Assembly: GCF_024506435.1 (NCBI RefSeq)
Contig: NZ_JANIET010000001.1
Coordinates: forward strand, 3,596,001-3,660,000
Direction: 5' to 3'
DNA: 64,000 nt
From: Pantoea trifolii
Lineage (GTDB): Bacteria; Pseudomonadota; Gammaproteobacteria; Enterobacterales; Enterobacteriaceae
The notes below the pieces were generated by a model. That model made no database searches, was not told the origin of the DNA, and saw only the letters and a program-made list of their open reading frames with translations. Of this stretch, positions 53,762-62,808 are shown piece by piece. The translations under genes and the position numbers were made by a program. Within the stretch, counting starts at the first letter, position 1. Every line of letters begins with the position of its first letter.

Positions 53762-54481
53762 ATGGCACAGCACCCGCACAGCGGTCCACGCTCGAGACTA
53801 TTGGATGCGTTTTCCTGGCTGGAATACGCGTTTCAACCGGCGGGCCAGCCCGTTCCAGTCAATGCCGCTTACGGCCAACAGCGTCACAGCGCCAATGTGC
53901 TGCTGGCTAATCAAAACATCCCGCCTAAGCGTTGCGAATCAGATGGTTTGATTGGCGAAGATCATCTGCCGGTCGCGGTATATACCGCCGATTGTCTGCC
54001 GGTGTTATTTGCCGACCCGCAACAACAGCAAGTGGCGGCGGTGCACGCCGGATTAAAAGGCACACTCGGTGGCGTGTTGAACAACGCGATTGATCGTCTG
54101 CTGGAACGCGGCGCCAGCCGTGCAACGCTGTGTGTGGCCATCGGTCCGGCGATCGGGCCGTGCTGCTATGAGTTGGGTAACGATCTGGTGACACAGATAC
54201 AGGATCGTGACGATCTTCCGCCGTTACCCTACTTCACTCAGCAGCCGCATAACGCACAAGCGATCCGTCCGCAGGCGCGGGCTCAGCAAGATGGAATCTG
54301 GTTTGATTTGCCTAATCTGGCGCGGCGCTTGTTGTTACAGCGGGGAATAGTGGCGGAACATATTGAGGTGCTAAACGTTTGTACTTACTGCATGGCGGAA
54401 TCGGGTTCCAGCTATCGCTACAACACCCATTTTGACAGCGGCTATCAGTCACGTTTCTCGTGGATCCGCACGCGTGGTTGA
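53762..54481 (+). CDS. YfiH/PgeF-family (laccase-domain) protein, short paralogue
   Basis: The family includes PgeF, a periplasmic or cytosolic enzyme that removes wrong L-Ser from peptidoglycan precursors; some members were reported as polyphenol oxidases or adenosine/inosine-acting enzymes. The 239-residue product keeps the metal-site residues H42, C78 (YTADCLP) and H95 (VHAGLKG), plus the GPAIGPCCYELG loop. The usual HAGWRG is HAGLKG and the N-terminus is about 25-30 residues shorter than E. coli YfiH. AGGAG precedes the ATG at 53762. A strong GGCTTCACA/TGTGAAGCC hairpin follows. Confidence 0.85.
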   Translation: MAQHPHSGPRSRLLDAFSWLEYAFQPAGQPVPVNAAYGQQRHSANVLLANQNIPPKRCESDGLIGEDHLPVAVYTADCLPVLFADPQQQQVAAVHAGLKGTLGGVLNNAIDRLLERGASRATLCVAIGPAIGPCCYELGNDLVTQIQDRDDLPPLPYFTQQPHNAQAIRPQARAQQDGIWFDLPNLARRLLLQRGIVAEHIEVLNVCTYCMAESGSSYRYNTHFDSGYQSRFSWIRTRG

Positions 54482-54482
54482 G

Positions 54483-54504
54483 GGCTTCACATCCTTGTGA
54501 AGCC
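54483..54504. terminator. Hairpin between converging PgeF-like gene and idnT
   Basis: A perfect 9-bp stem, GGCTTCACA-TCCT-TGTGAAGCC, directly after the plus-strand stop and 8 bp before the idnT stop. It lacks a long T-run and may act on both strands. Confidence 0.6.
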
Positions 54505-54511
54505 TTGTCGC

Positions 54512-55831
54512 TCAGTGAATTATCGCATTGAGCGCCAGTACGCCGGCTAAACCGAGAATCGAGATCAGCGTTTCCATCACCGTCCAGGTTTTCAGGGTTT
54601 CCACCACGCTCAGGTTGAAGTAGCCTTTGAACAGCCAGAAGCCGGGATCGTTAACGTGTGAAGCGATCACGCTGCCGGAACCCACCGCCAGCACCATCAA
54701 GGCCGGATCGGCGTGCGTGGCCGCGATAATCGGCGTCACAATACCGGCGGTGGTGATGGCGGCCACCGTGGCCGAACCCAGCGCCACGCGCAGCATTGCC
54801 GCCACCGTCCAGCACATCAGCAGCGGTGAAAGAGACGATCCCTTCATCATATCGGCGATATAGTTACCCACGCCGCTGTCCACCAGCACTTGTTTGAACG
54901 CACCGCCGCCTGCGATGATAAAGATGATCATGGCGATGGCGGCAATCGATTCGCCGCACATATCCATCACTTCTTCCATCTTACGGCCATTGCGCAGCCC
55001 CAACGTCAGCACGGCGATTACTACCGCGATAAACAGCGCTACCGCTGGATTGCCGATGAATTCAAAGAACTGACGCAGCGCGTTCTCTTTCGGCGTGGTC
55101 AATTCGAAGACGGCGGCAATCGCCATCAGTACCACGGGAATCACTGCGGCAAAGATACTGATACCAAAGCCCGGCATCTCCTCTTCCGTGAAGATTTTTG
55201 GGTTATACAGCCCTTCCGGCGGTGACTTCTCAAAGCTTTTGAGGAACTTCGAGAAAACCGGTCCGGCAATAATCACCGTTGGAATGGTGATGATCATACC
55301 GTAGAGCAACGTTGTACCGAGATTGGCACCAAAGATGGTGGCAATCGCCGTTGGGCCCGGATGTGGCGGCAGGAAGCAGTGCGTGACCGAGAGCGCGGCG
55401 ACCATCGGCACGCCGACGTACAGCAGCGGCAGACCGGCAGCTGCCACGATAGTGAACACCAGCGGCAGCAGCAGCACGAAACCGACTTCGTAGAACATCG
55501 CCAGCCCGACAATCAATCCGGTCACCACCAGCGCCCATTGCAGCCGCTCTTTACCAAACGCGGCGATCAGCGTAGTGGCAACGCGTTGTGCGGCACCGGT
55601 ATCGGAAACCAGCCGCCCCAGCATGGCACCGAAGCCGAGGATCATCGCTAATCCGCCTAACGTGGAGCCGATACCTTTCTGGATCGAGGCCATCACATTC
55701 AGCGGCGTCATGCCTTCAGCGATACCGACCACCGCCGAGACAAACACCAACGCAATGAAACCATTGACCTTAAATACAATCATCAACACCAGCAGCAGTA
55801 TCACACCCAGCACAATGATGGTTATTGGCAT
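54512..55831 (-). CDS. idnT: L-idonate/gluconate permease IdnT (GntP family)
   Basis: The proton symporter imports L-idonate, 5-ketogluconate and gluconate. The 439-residue product has the length of E. coli IdnT and the GntP family layout of about 12-14 helices, with FYEVGFVLLLPLVF and the SHVNDPGFWLFKGYFNLS signature. It is the third gene of idnDOT, 79 bp after idnO. Confidence 0.93.
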   Translation of the reverse strand: MPITIIVLGVILLLVLMIVFKVNGFIALVFVSAVVGIAEGMTPLNVMASIQKGIGSTLGGLAMILGFGAMLGRLVSDTGAAQRVATTLIAAFGKERLQWALVVTGLIVGLAMFYEVGFVLLLPLVFTIVAAAGLPLLYVGVPMVAALSVTHCFLPPHPGPTAIATIFGANLGTTLLYGMIITIPTVIIAGPVFSKFLKSFEKSPPEGLYNPKIFTEEEMPGFGISIFAAVIPVVLMAIAAVFELTTPKENALRQFFEFIGNPAVALFIAVVIAVLTLGLRNGRKMEEVMDMCGESIAAIAMIIFIIAGGGAFKQVLVDSGVGNYIADMMKGSSLSPLLMCWTVAAMLRVALGSATVAAITTAGIVTPIIAATHADPALMVLAVGSGSVIASHVNDPGFWLFKGYFNLSVVETLKTWTVMETLISILGLAGVLALNAIIH

Positions 55832-55910
55832 TTTTTATTATCCTTAGGAATACAGAGGGGTGATTAAGGTTTAGGCGCGGCCCGACGATAACGCCAGCCG
55901 CGTCCAGGTA

Positions 55911-56675
55911 TCACACGGCGACGCGCATGCCACCGTCAACGAACAGCAGATGCCCGTTAACAAAGTTCGATGCACCGGAAGCGAGGAACACCGCCGCGCC
56001 AATCAGCTCTTCCGGCTTGCCCCAGCGTGCGGCTGGCGTACGCTTGGTGAGCCAGCCGGTAAAGGCAGGATCGTCTGCCAGCGCCTGGGTCATCTCGGTA
56101 ACGAAATAGCCCGGCGCAATGGCGTTGACCTGAATATTGTGACGCGCCAGCTCCACGCACATGCCGCGCGTCAGCATAGTCACCGCGCCTTTGGAGGCCG
56201 CGTAAGGCGTGATGGTGTCGCGCCCTAATTCGCTCTGCATCGAACCGATATTGATGATTTTGCCCTGCTGACGCTCAACCATTTTTTTCGCCACGGTTTG
56301 CGAAACCAGGAATACGGCGGTCTGGTTTACCGCAATGACGTCATTCCAGTCCTGCTCCGGGAATTCCAGGAAAGGTCGGCGGCGCTGAATGCCGGCATTA
56401 TTTACCAGCACATCAATCGCGCCCCACTCCGCTTCAATCTCATCCACCGCCTGCTTAACCTGCGCCGATTGCGTGACATCAAACGCTTTGGCGTGCACGC
56501 GTAAGCCCAACTCACGCAGATGCGCGGCGCCCTTCTCTGCCCCTTCGAGCGTGGTGGCGTTGACAATCACTTCGGCACCGGCTTCCGCTAAGCCACGCGC
56601 CAGCAAAAACCCAATACCACGCGCCGAACCGGTCAGCAGCACACGCTTGCCTTCGAGAGAAAATAACTGGCTCAT
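55911..56675 (-). CDS. idnO: 5-keto-D-gluconate 5-reductase IdnO
   Basis: The NADPH-dependent SDR reduces 5-ketogluconate to D-gluconate. The 254-residue product (E. coli 254) has GSARGIG near the N-terminus, NNAGIQRRR, and YAASK as the catalytic Tyr-Lys. I use the ATG at 56675; a GTG one codon earlier is in frame, and AAGGAG lies upstream. It is 9 bp after idnD, so it is cotranscribed. Confidence 0.94.
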   Translation of the reverse strand: MSQLFSLEGKRVLLTGSARGIGFLLARGLAEAGAEVIVNATTLEGAEKGAAHLRELGLRVHAKAFDVTQSAQVKQAVDEIEAEWGAIDVLVNNAGIQRRRPFLEFPEQDWNDVIAVNQTAVFLVSQTVAKKMVERQQGKIINIGSMQSELGRDTITPYAASKGAVTMLTRGMCVELARHNIQVNAIAPGYFVTEMTQALADDPAFTGWLTKRTPAARWGKPEELIGAAVFLASGASNFVNGHLLFVDGGMRVAV

Positions 56676-56684
56676 CACTGCTCC

Positions 56685-57716
56685 TTAAAAAGTTAACTGA
56701 ACTTTAGCGGCACGGTTTTTATCGCCGGCAAACTGCAGCGCGGCATCAATATCCTGCAAGGCGAACTCACCACTGAACAGCGGCAACGGATTCACCACGC
56801 CAGTAGCTAGCCATTCGACGGCGGTGTTGAATTCATGGGTAAAGCGGAAGGAACCGACCAGATTTATCTCTTTGGCAATCAGCGCCATGATTGGGAAATT
56901 GGGGATGGTGCCGCCCATACCAACCTGCACCAGCGTGCCTTTGGCGCACACCACATCAAGGCAGCGCTGCAGCGAAGAAGGATGACCAGAGGCTTCAAAC
57001 GCCACATCGAAATAGCCTTTGTCGGCGAGGTATGGCGCGAAATCGCCCTCTGCGGCATGAATCACGTCGGTTGCGCCCATTTGCTGCGCCATCTCCAGTG
57101 AACGCTCGCTGATATCGCTGCACACAATGGAGGCGGCGCCACGCGCTTTTGCCGCCGCCGCAATCAGGCAGCCAATCGGACCCACGCCCGAAATGAACAC
57201 GTGCTTGCCAGTGAGATCGCCCGCCTGCTGCGTGGCGTGAATGCAAACCGCCAGCGGCTCAGCAAATACCATGACCGTTTCGTCGGCATCCTGCGGGAAC
57301 GGCACACATTGCGCGCTATCGACCACTTTATATTGAGTAAAACCGCCATCAACGTGCGGCACATACATGGCGCTGCCGAAGAAACGCATGGTGGTGCACT
57401 GATTTTCCTGATCGCGCTGGCAATATTTGCAGGTGCCGCAGGGCTTTGAGGGATTTACCGCGATTTTTTGCTCGGGTTTGAGATTCGGGTCATCGCTCTC
57501 AACCACGTAGCCAATCACTTCATGGCCAAGAATCATCGGCATTTTGATCTCAAAACTGCCGACCTTACCTTCCTGATAGTAATGCAGATCGGAGCCACAA
57601 ATGCCGCCACGCGTGATGCGCACCAACGTACCTTTGCCGTCCCATTTCACCTGCTGCTGTGCAACGCTGACTTGTTTTTTTCCAGTGATCATGCCGGATT
57701 GCGTTTCGATATTCAT
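56685..57716 (-). CDS. idnD: L-idonate 5-dehydrogenase IdnD
   Basis: The zinc-dependent MDR dehydrogenase oxidises L-idonate to 5-ketogluconate. The 343 residues match E. coli. It has the catalytic zinc Cys in GGICGSDLHYY, the structural zinc cluster CGTCKYCQRDQENQC, and the Rossmann motif GVGPIGCLIA. It is first in the operon with a CRP-type site about 60 bp upstream. With IdnO and IdnT it turns idonate into gluconate; the gluconate kinase is not nearby. Confidence 0.95.
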   Translation of the reverse strand: MNIETQSGMITGKKQVSVAQQQVKWDGKGTLVRITRGGICGSDLHYYQEGKVGSFEIKMPMILGHEVIGYVVESDDPNLKPEQKIAVNPSKPCGTCKYCQRDQENQCTTMRFFGSAMYVPHVDGGFTQYKVVDSAQCVPFPQDADETVMVFAEPLAVCIHATQQAGDLTGKHVFISGVGPIGCLIAAAAKARGAASIVCSDISERSLEMAQQMGATDVIHAAEGDFAPYLADKGYFDVAFEASGHPSSLQRCLDVVCAKGTLVQVGMGGTIPNFPIMALIAKEINLVGSFRFTHEFNTAVEWLATGVVNPLPLFSGEFALQDIDAALQFAGDKNRAAKVQLTF

Positions 57717-57776
57717 AACGTCCCCATAAGTGCTGTAGCAATGGGCGCCATCAGACCGGGTTACGCAGCTTTAAAC

Positions 57777-57792
57777 TGTGATGAAGATCACC
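57777..57792 (-). promoter_or_regulatory. CRP site upstream of idnD
   Basis: TGTGA-TGAAGA-TCACC closely fits the CRP consensus. Two TGTTAC half-sites (57801-57806, 57814-57819), resembling the GntR/IdnR operator half, follow on the promoter-distal side. Catabolite control of the idonate operon is expected. Confidence 0.65.
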
Positions 57793-57852
57793 TAAAGACA
57801 TGTTACGGAAAGGTGTTACCTGGAACGTGAAGTATGCAATGCAGAGGAGGCT

Positions 57853-57875
57853 ACTGGCGGCCGTATGTGGCCGCC
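57853..57875 (-). terminator. Hairpin after the RcsB-like regulator gene
   Basis: A GC-rich 7-bp stem, GGCGGCC-GTATGT-GGCCGCC, lies 12 bp after the regulator stop. There is no T-run, so its termination strength is uncertain. Confidence 0.45.
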
Positions 57876-57886
57876 TGTGAAGAAAA

Positions 57887-58588
57887 TTAATAGCCTGACA
57901 TCAGGTCGTGGCTGTATTTGAACAGCTCAGAATCGGAGCGCAAACCGAGTTTTTTCAGCGCCGATTGTTTTTGTCCGCTCACCGTTTTACGGCTGCGCTT
58001 AAACTTCACGGCAATTTGCGACACGCTTAAACCATCGAGAAAACAACGCACCACTTCCACTTCGCGCGGGCTGAGGGTTTTCACCTTCTCATACATGTTG
58101 CCTTTGCTGCTGAAATCAAGGCTTTCATCCAGTGACTCTTCACTCATGACATAGAGATTTTCCACTTCATAGGCGACTTCTTTTGACAGGAACAAACGTC
58201 CTTGTGCCACCTGACGAATAGCGTGTGTGATCTCTTGCATGTTGTGGCTCTTACCAATGAAGCCTTTTACACCCGCGCTCAGCACCATTTTGACGATGGC
58301 AGGGCTCTCCATTGAAGAAGAGATCAGAATTTTTTGCTGCGGATAGTGATTACGCAGTTGCTTCACCAACGCCAAACCATCCAGTTCACGCTCGCCCAGC
58401 AGGAAATCCAGTACCAGCACATCAACCACGGTACTCCTTAGCTGATTAAATAATTCATTACTTGAAGCCCAGGTTCCCACCAAATGAATATCGGACTCAT
58501 GTTTTAAACACAACTCGAAAACGGTACGGACCATTGGGTGATCATCAAGGACAGCCACACGCACTTGTTTATTATGTGCATATACCAT
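57887..58588 (-). CDS. RcsB-like response regulator (REC + LuxR HTH)
   Basis: The 233-residue regulator has an intact receiver: DD at 15-16, phospho-acceptor D61 (VDVLVLDFLLG), Ser in KILISSS and Lys in GFIGKS. The extended D-x9-G loop after the acceptor is RcsB-like. The C-terminal LuxR-type HTH is TLSPREVEVVRCFLDGLSVS ... KRSRKTVSGQK. It is divergent from the EvgS-like kinase with 480 bp between them, so it is the probable phosphoryl-accepting partner. Targets are unknown; virulence or stress genes are possible by analogy with BvgA/RcsB. Confidence 0.88.
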   Translation of the reverse strand: MVYAHNKQVRVAVLDDHPMVRTVFELCLKHESDIHLVGTWASSNELFNQLRSTVVDVLVLDFLLGERELDGLALVKQLRNHYPQQKILISSSMESPAIVKMVLSAGVKGFIGKSHNMQEITHAIRQVAQGRLFLSKEVAYEVENLYVMSEESLDESLDFSSKGNMYEKVKTLSPREVEVVRCFLDGLSVSQIAVKFKRSRKTVSGQKQSALKKLGLRSDSELFKYSHDLMSGY

Positions 58589-59068
58589 TTATTTATTCCT
58601 TTATTACAGCATTAACTTTGTCCAATTCTGACCACCACAACTGCTTCAATAAATAAATGGTATCGATTACAGCAGTCGTGAAAGAGTAGTATTCACAACA
58701 TCAGAATTTTAAATTGATAGAGTCACCCTAACAGCGGCCATTTTTATATGCCTCTTTAGGTTTATATTTTATCGTGATAAATTTTTACTTGCCTGCTCAC
58801 GTAAAAGTGGGAAAAGTCTGACTTAACTCCTTAACAAGACCACATAAGAATTGTCTTGAAAGAAAATGAGCAATATAACTAACTGAATTTACTAATTAAT
58901 TGTAGCCTTATCGTAACACCACCTTCACAGACACTCTTTCACTAAAAATCAAATATTTGAGAATGGTCGCAAAATATTCTCAGCAAAAGAATAGAGCGAG
59001 CGAAAGATAACAATATCCTTATACTCGATAGTCCTGATTGACATTAATGAATATTTTAAGAAGGCTGC
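58589..59068. promoter_or_regulatory. Divergent promoter region, regulator / EvgS-like kinase
   Basis: 480 AT-rich bp without a gene. An inverted repeat TGAGAAT-N11-ATTCTCA (58958-58964, 58976-58982) resembles separated RcsB half-sites (GAAT/ATTC) and may be an autoregulatory operator. It lies about 90 bp before the kinase start. Confidence 0.45.
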
Positions 59069-62000
59069 GTGCTAATCAACCTTAATACCTTTCGCTTGTT
59101 AGCTGTATTTTTTTTGGCTTTATTTTCATGTTCATTAATAGCATCAGAGAAAAAACTGCAATTACTGGCGCGATATGATACTGCTCAACCTGCTTTGCAA
59201 CTGGCTGAGCCTATTACTTCAGAGTTTCGTAATCACGTACTCAAAGTTGCCGTAGCTGGGAAACCACAACCGCCTTTTTTTATGGATATGGATACGCGGC
59301 GATTCGAAGGCGTAAGTGCGGATTATCTCTCTCTAATTCAAAATATGCTGGATACCACGGTAGAAATCCATTATTACGCCAGCCACAGCGCGGCCCTGGA
59401 AGCCTTAACCAGCGGAGAAATGCATCTATTAGCGATCTATGTGGATCAACCCTCACTCGCAGAGCCGCAATCATTGATCGCCAGCGAACCCTGGATGCTG
59501 GATTACGCAGCGATAGGTTTTAATCCTGAAGAGCGCAATGAACTCAATCATGATGAACCTAATCGTATGGCCTGGTCAGGTTCAGCACTGCTGCGTGCGC
59601 ATTTGGAAGAGATTTATAAGAGTGATGTTTTGGTTCGCTTTCCCGGTTACTACGATGCTGTCGCGGCGACAGTTTTTGGTCAATCAGAGCGAGTTTGGGG
59701 CAGCGCCGCCACACTTATGCACCTTAATCGCTTTATGTTCGCAAATGCGCTGGAAATCACGAAAGATGATCACTCTCTCGCGATGAATGTTAGCTTTGGC
59801 ATTAGTCCGCGTTATCCACAACTTGCCGATGCGATCAATCTTGCCCTAACACAAATTCCGCTCTCTATTCGAATGCAAATAGCGAAGCGCTGGCAGCTTG
59901 ATACGTACCATGTGCTGCAACGTAATCCGCTAGCACTCTCGCATGAAGAGGAGAAGTGGCTACAGGAACACCCACTTATCAATACCGCACTACCGCAAAC
60001 CCTCGCGCCACTCAGCAGTCGCAGCGGGGGTATGCCCTTTCGCGGCATGATCATTGACGTCTTAGATCTTATTGCCAACCTAAGTGGCATCACCTTCTAT
60101 CCAGAAGTTCAGGAAGAAAGTAGCCGTAATCAAGCCGATAAGCATTCTCCACATCTGTATGCACTAGAGATGCTTACCCATGAAATTCCTCCTCAGTTGG
60201 TCACCCGATCCTGGCTAGTTTCACACTGGGTTATTATTCGCCATAAGCGCCCCCGCAATATTATGGCTCGGAATACTTTCCCGTTTGGTTCTGCTCTCAT
60301 GCTCAACAACAGGCAAATGAAAGATTGGATGCTGCTGCATTATCCCCATCTGAATCTCTCCTACGTCGATGACCCTTTACAGGCCTTACGCGCTTTGCAG
60401 ACGCAAGAAATTGATGCGGTAGTGCTGCCAAAAATCTTTGCGGATAACTTGCTCCACAACCATTATACAGATGACTTTATTGTCGAAACGACTTTGGGTG
60501 CCGAGCCGGCACGCTTTGTGATGCGCGTAGAGCCCGGTAATGAAATGCTGGTTAGCATCATTAATAAAGCATTAATCGCAATTCCGCCGGAAACGATGTT
60601 CAAATTACTGGCGCAGTGGCGTCAGTCAGATATGCCGTTTTTAAGTGCTTCCTGGCAGAACCACAAACAAATTATCTTGCTGATCGTATCAGTCTCAACC
60701 GGTTTGATAGCACTGATTCTGTTGTGGAACCGCCATCTGCGTAAGGTCATTCAACAGCGTATTCAGGCCGAAAACGCGCTCAAAAATCAGCTCAATTTTA
60801 CCCATACGCTGTTTAATGATTCGCCCGTTGCTATGTATATTCGCGACAAACAAACCCGGCTGGTGGATTGCAACAATGCCTACCTGAATTTTATGAATTT
60901 CCGGCGCGAAGAGGTCATCGGAAAACGACTTTCGGACGTTTTGACAGGCAATAACGCCAATATTCATAGTATTGAAGATGGCTATCAGAAAACGTTACTG
61001 GATGGCGAAGCCGTCATACGCGACATCCATATGGACTTTGATCAGCTTTCATTCCAGCTTTATCACTGGACGCTGCCGTTTCGCGATCGGCACGGTGATG
61101 TCGCAGGCGTTATCGGAGGCTGGCTGGATGTCACTGAACGCAATGCGCTGTTGCAGGAGTTACAGCTCGCCAAAGATGTGGCTGATAAAGCCAACCGCTC
61201 CAAAAGTGAATTTCTTGCCAGCATGAGCCATGAGATCCGCACGCCACTACACGCTATGATTGGCTTGTTGGAATTAGAAACTCGCTTACAACCACCGGAT
61301 TCGCTATCAGAGAATATCCGCGTCGCCTATAACTCAGCACGCGCACTGCTGTCATTGATTGGCGATATTCTCGATCTGTCGAAAATCGAATCCGGCCTTT
61401 ATCAGCCAACATTAGAAACAATCTATCTTCCTGATGTACTTGATCAAGCAGTCACGCTTTTTCGTAATAAAGCAGAGATTAAGGGCCTTGAATTGCGGAT
61501 AGAAATGGATATTGCCGCTTACTGGGTGAAAACGGACCCATTAATGCTTAATCAAATCCTTTCTAATCTAATAAGCAACGCCATTAAGTTTTCCGACAAC
61601 GGCACTGTTACGGTTGTCCTCATGCAGGGCATCGCGCAAGAGGAGGAGGGTTGCGAATTCGTGATTGAAGTTAGCGATCAAGGCTGTGGCATGACGGAAG
61701 ATCAACAGCACGCCATTTTCGAACCTTTTGTACAGGTCGGCGATCGCCAGCAGCAGCAGATTGGCACCGGATTAGGACTAAGCATCTGTCGTAATCTGGC
61801 ACATTTACTGGATGGTGAGTTAATTGTAGAAAGTTCGCCGGGTGAGGGCGCGGTATTCTCTTTTTACTTCCGTGCCTTGCCGGGTGAACCTCAGGATCAA
61901 ACACAACCTCATTTGTCGCAGCCGCTGATGTCAGACAAGCTCTCGGTGATGATCATTGACGATCACGCCCCCAATCGATTGCTGCTCGGCAAACAGCTGG

Positions 62001-62710
62001 AACTGGCCGGACATCAAGTCATGGTGAGTGAAAGTGCAGCTGAAGCACTGACATTATGGCAACAGGATCCGTTACGCTTCGATCTTATCATTACTGACTG
62101 CAATATGCCCGGTATGAACGGTTTTCAGTTCACTGAGGCGCTACGGCAATACGAGCAGGATCATCAATTAACACCGATTATGTTATTCGGCCTGACTGCA
62201 TCGGCTGAGCAGCATATCATGCAACGCTGCTTACAGGCGGGAATGAACGATTGTCTTTTCAAGCCGCTAAATTTAGAGAGCTTACTGACGCAGGTTGCAC
62301 GCTGTACCCGTCGCAGTGCCCTACAACCAGAAATGCTAGTGACGTCAATAACTCCAGAACCGAGTATTGCCTCTTACCCGCAGCTTTTCACACAATTGGC
62401 CGAACAAGACAGAGAAGGTTGCCTGGCATTACTCACCAGCATACGAAGCAGTCACGATGAATTAGTGGCATCACTTCAGCAGACGGATGATGCCAATACA
62501 TTGTCGCAGCTTGGACATAAACTTAAAGGAGGAGCAGCAATACTTAATGCTACCGTTCTGGTTGAATTGGGCCGCAAGCTGGAAAAGCACCTTGAGGAAG
62601 GGCACAATTCACAATCGTTAATTCAGCAAATTATCCAAGAGATGAACCGTGTCGACGAGTCATTGGATGAATTTGAGAAACATCGCTTGAAAAATCAGCA
62701 AGATTCCTAG
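59069..62710 (+). CDS. EvgS/BvgS-like hybrid sensor histidine kinase
   Basis: This unorthodox phosphorelay kinase has 1213 residues (E. coli EvgS 1197) and starts at a GTG with AAGG upstream. Domain order: signal sequence (1-25), two tandem periplasmic Venus-flytrap PBPb domains (about 52-290 and 295-520), one transmembrane helix (about 532-553), PAS (about 580-690), HisKA with the His in MSHEIRTP (H721), HATPase (about 825-950), receiver (D1010 in DCNMPGMNG) and HPt (H1150 in LGHKLKGG). All phosphorelay residues are intact. The periplasmic ligand is unknown. Confidence 0.93.
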   Translation: MLINLNTFRLLAVFFLALFSCSLIASEKKLQLLARYDTAQPALQLAEPITSEFRNHVLKVAVAGKPQPPFFMDMDTRRFEGVSADYLSLIQNMLDTTVEIHYYASHSAALEALTSGEMHLLAIYVDQPSLAEPQSLIASEPWMLDYAAIGFNPEERNELNHDEPNRMAWSGSALLRAHLEEIYKSDVLVRFPGYYDAVAATVFGQSERVWGSAATLMHLNRFMFANALEITKDDHSLAMNVSFGISPRYPQLADAINLALTQIPLSIRMQIAKRWQLDTYHVLQRNPLALSHEEEKWLQEHPLINTALPQTLAPLSSRSGGMPFRGMIIDVLDLIANLSGITFYPEVQEESSRNQADKHSPHLYALEMLTHEIPPQLVTRSWLVSHWVIIRHKRPRNIMARNTFPFGSALMLNNRQMKDWMLLHYPHLNLSYVDDPLQALRALQTQEIDAVVLPKIFADNLLHNHYTDDFIVETTLGAEPARFVMRVEPGNEMLVSIINKALIAIPPETMFKLLAQWRQSDMPFLSASWQNHKQIILLIVSVSTGLIALILLWNRHLRKVIQQRIQAENALKNQLNFTHTLFNDSPVAMYIRDKQTRLVDCNNAYLNFMNFRREEVIGKRLSDVLTGNNANIHSIEDGYQKTLLDGEAVIRDIHMDFDQLSFQLYHWTLPFRDRHGDVAGVIGGWLDVTERNALLQELQLAKDVADKANRSKSEFLASMSHEIRTPLHAMIGLLELETRLQPPDSLSENIRVAYNSARALLSLIGDILDLSKIESGLYQPTLETIYLPDVLDQAVTLFRNKAEIKGLELRIEMDIAAYWVKTDPLMLNQILSNLISNAIKFSDNGTVTVVLMQGIAQEEEGCEFVIEVSDQGCGMTEDQQHAIFEPFVQVGDRQQQQIGTGLGLSICRNLAHLLDGELIVESSPGEGAVFSFYFRALPGEPQDQTQPHLSQPLMSDKLSVMIIDDHAPNRLLLGKQLELAGHQVMVSESAAEALTLWQQDPLRFDLIITDCNMPGMNGFQFTEALRQYEQDHQLTPIMLFGLTASAEQHIMQRCLQAGMNDCLFKPLNLESLLTQVARCTRRSALQPEMLVTSITPEPSIASYPQLFTQLAEQDREGCLALLTSIRSSHDELVASLQQTDDANTLSQLGHKLKGGAAILNATVLVELGRKLEKHLEEGHNSQSLIQQIIQEMNRVDESLDEFEKHRLKNQQDS

Positions 62711-62808
62711 AATCATAATCTTATCGAGACATTTCTCGGTTCGCCCTATTATTCTGCCGGACATAATGGCCGTCAGCGTCATCATTACGGTGCCGTTAAG
62801 GGAGATAT

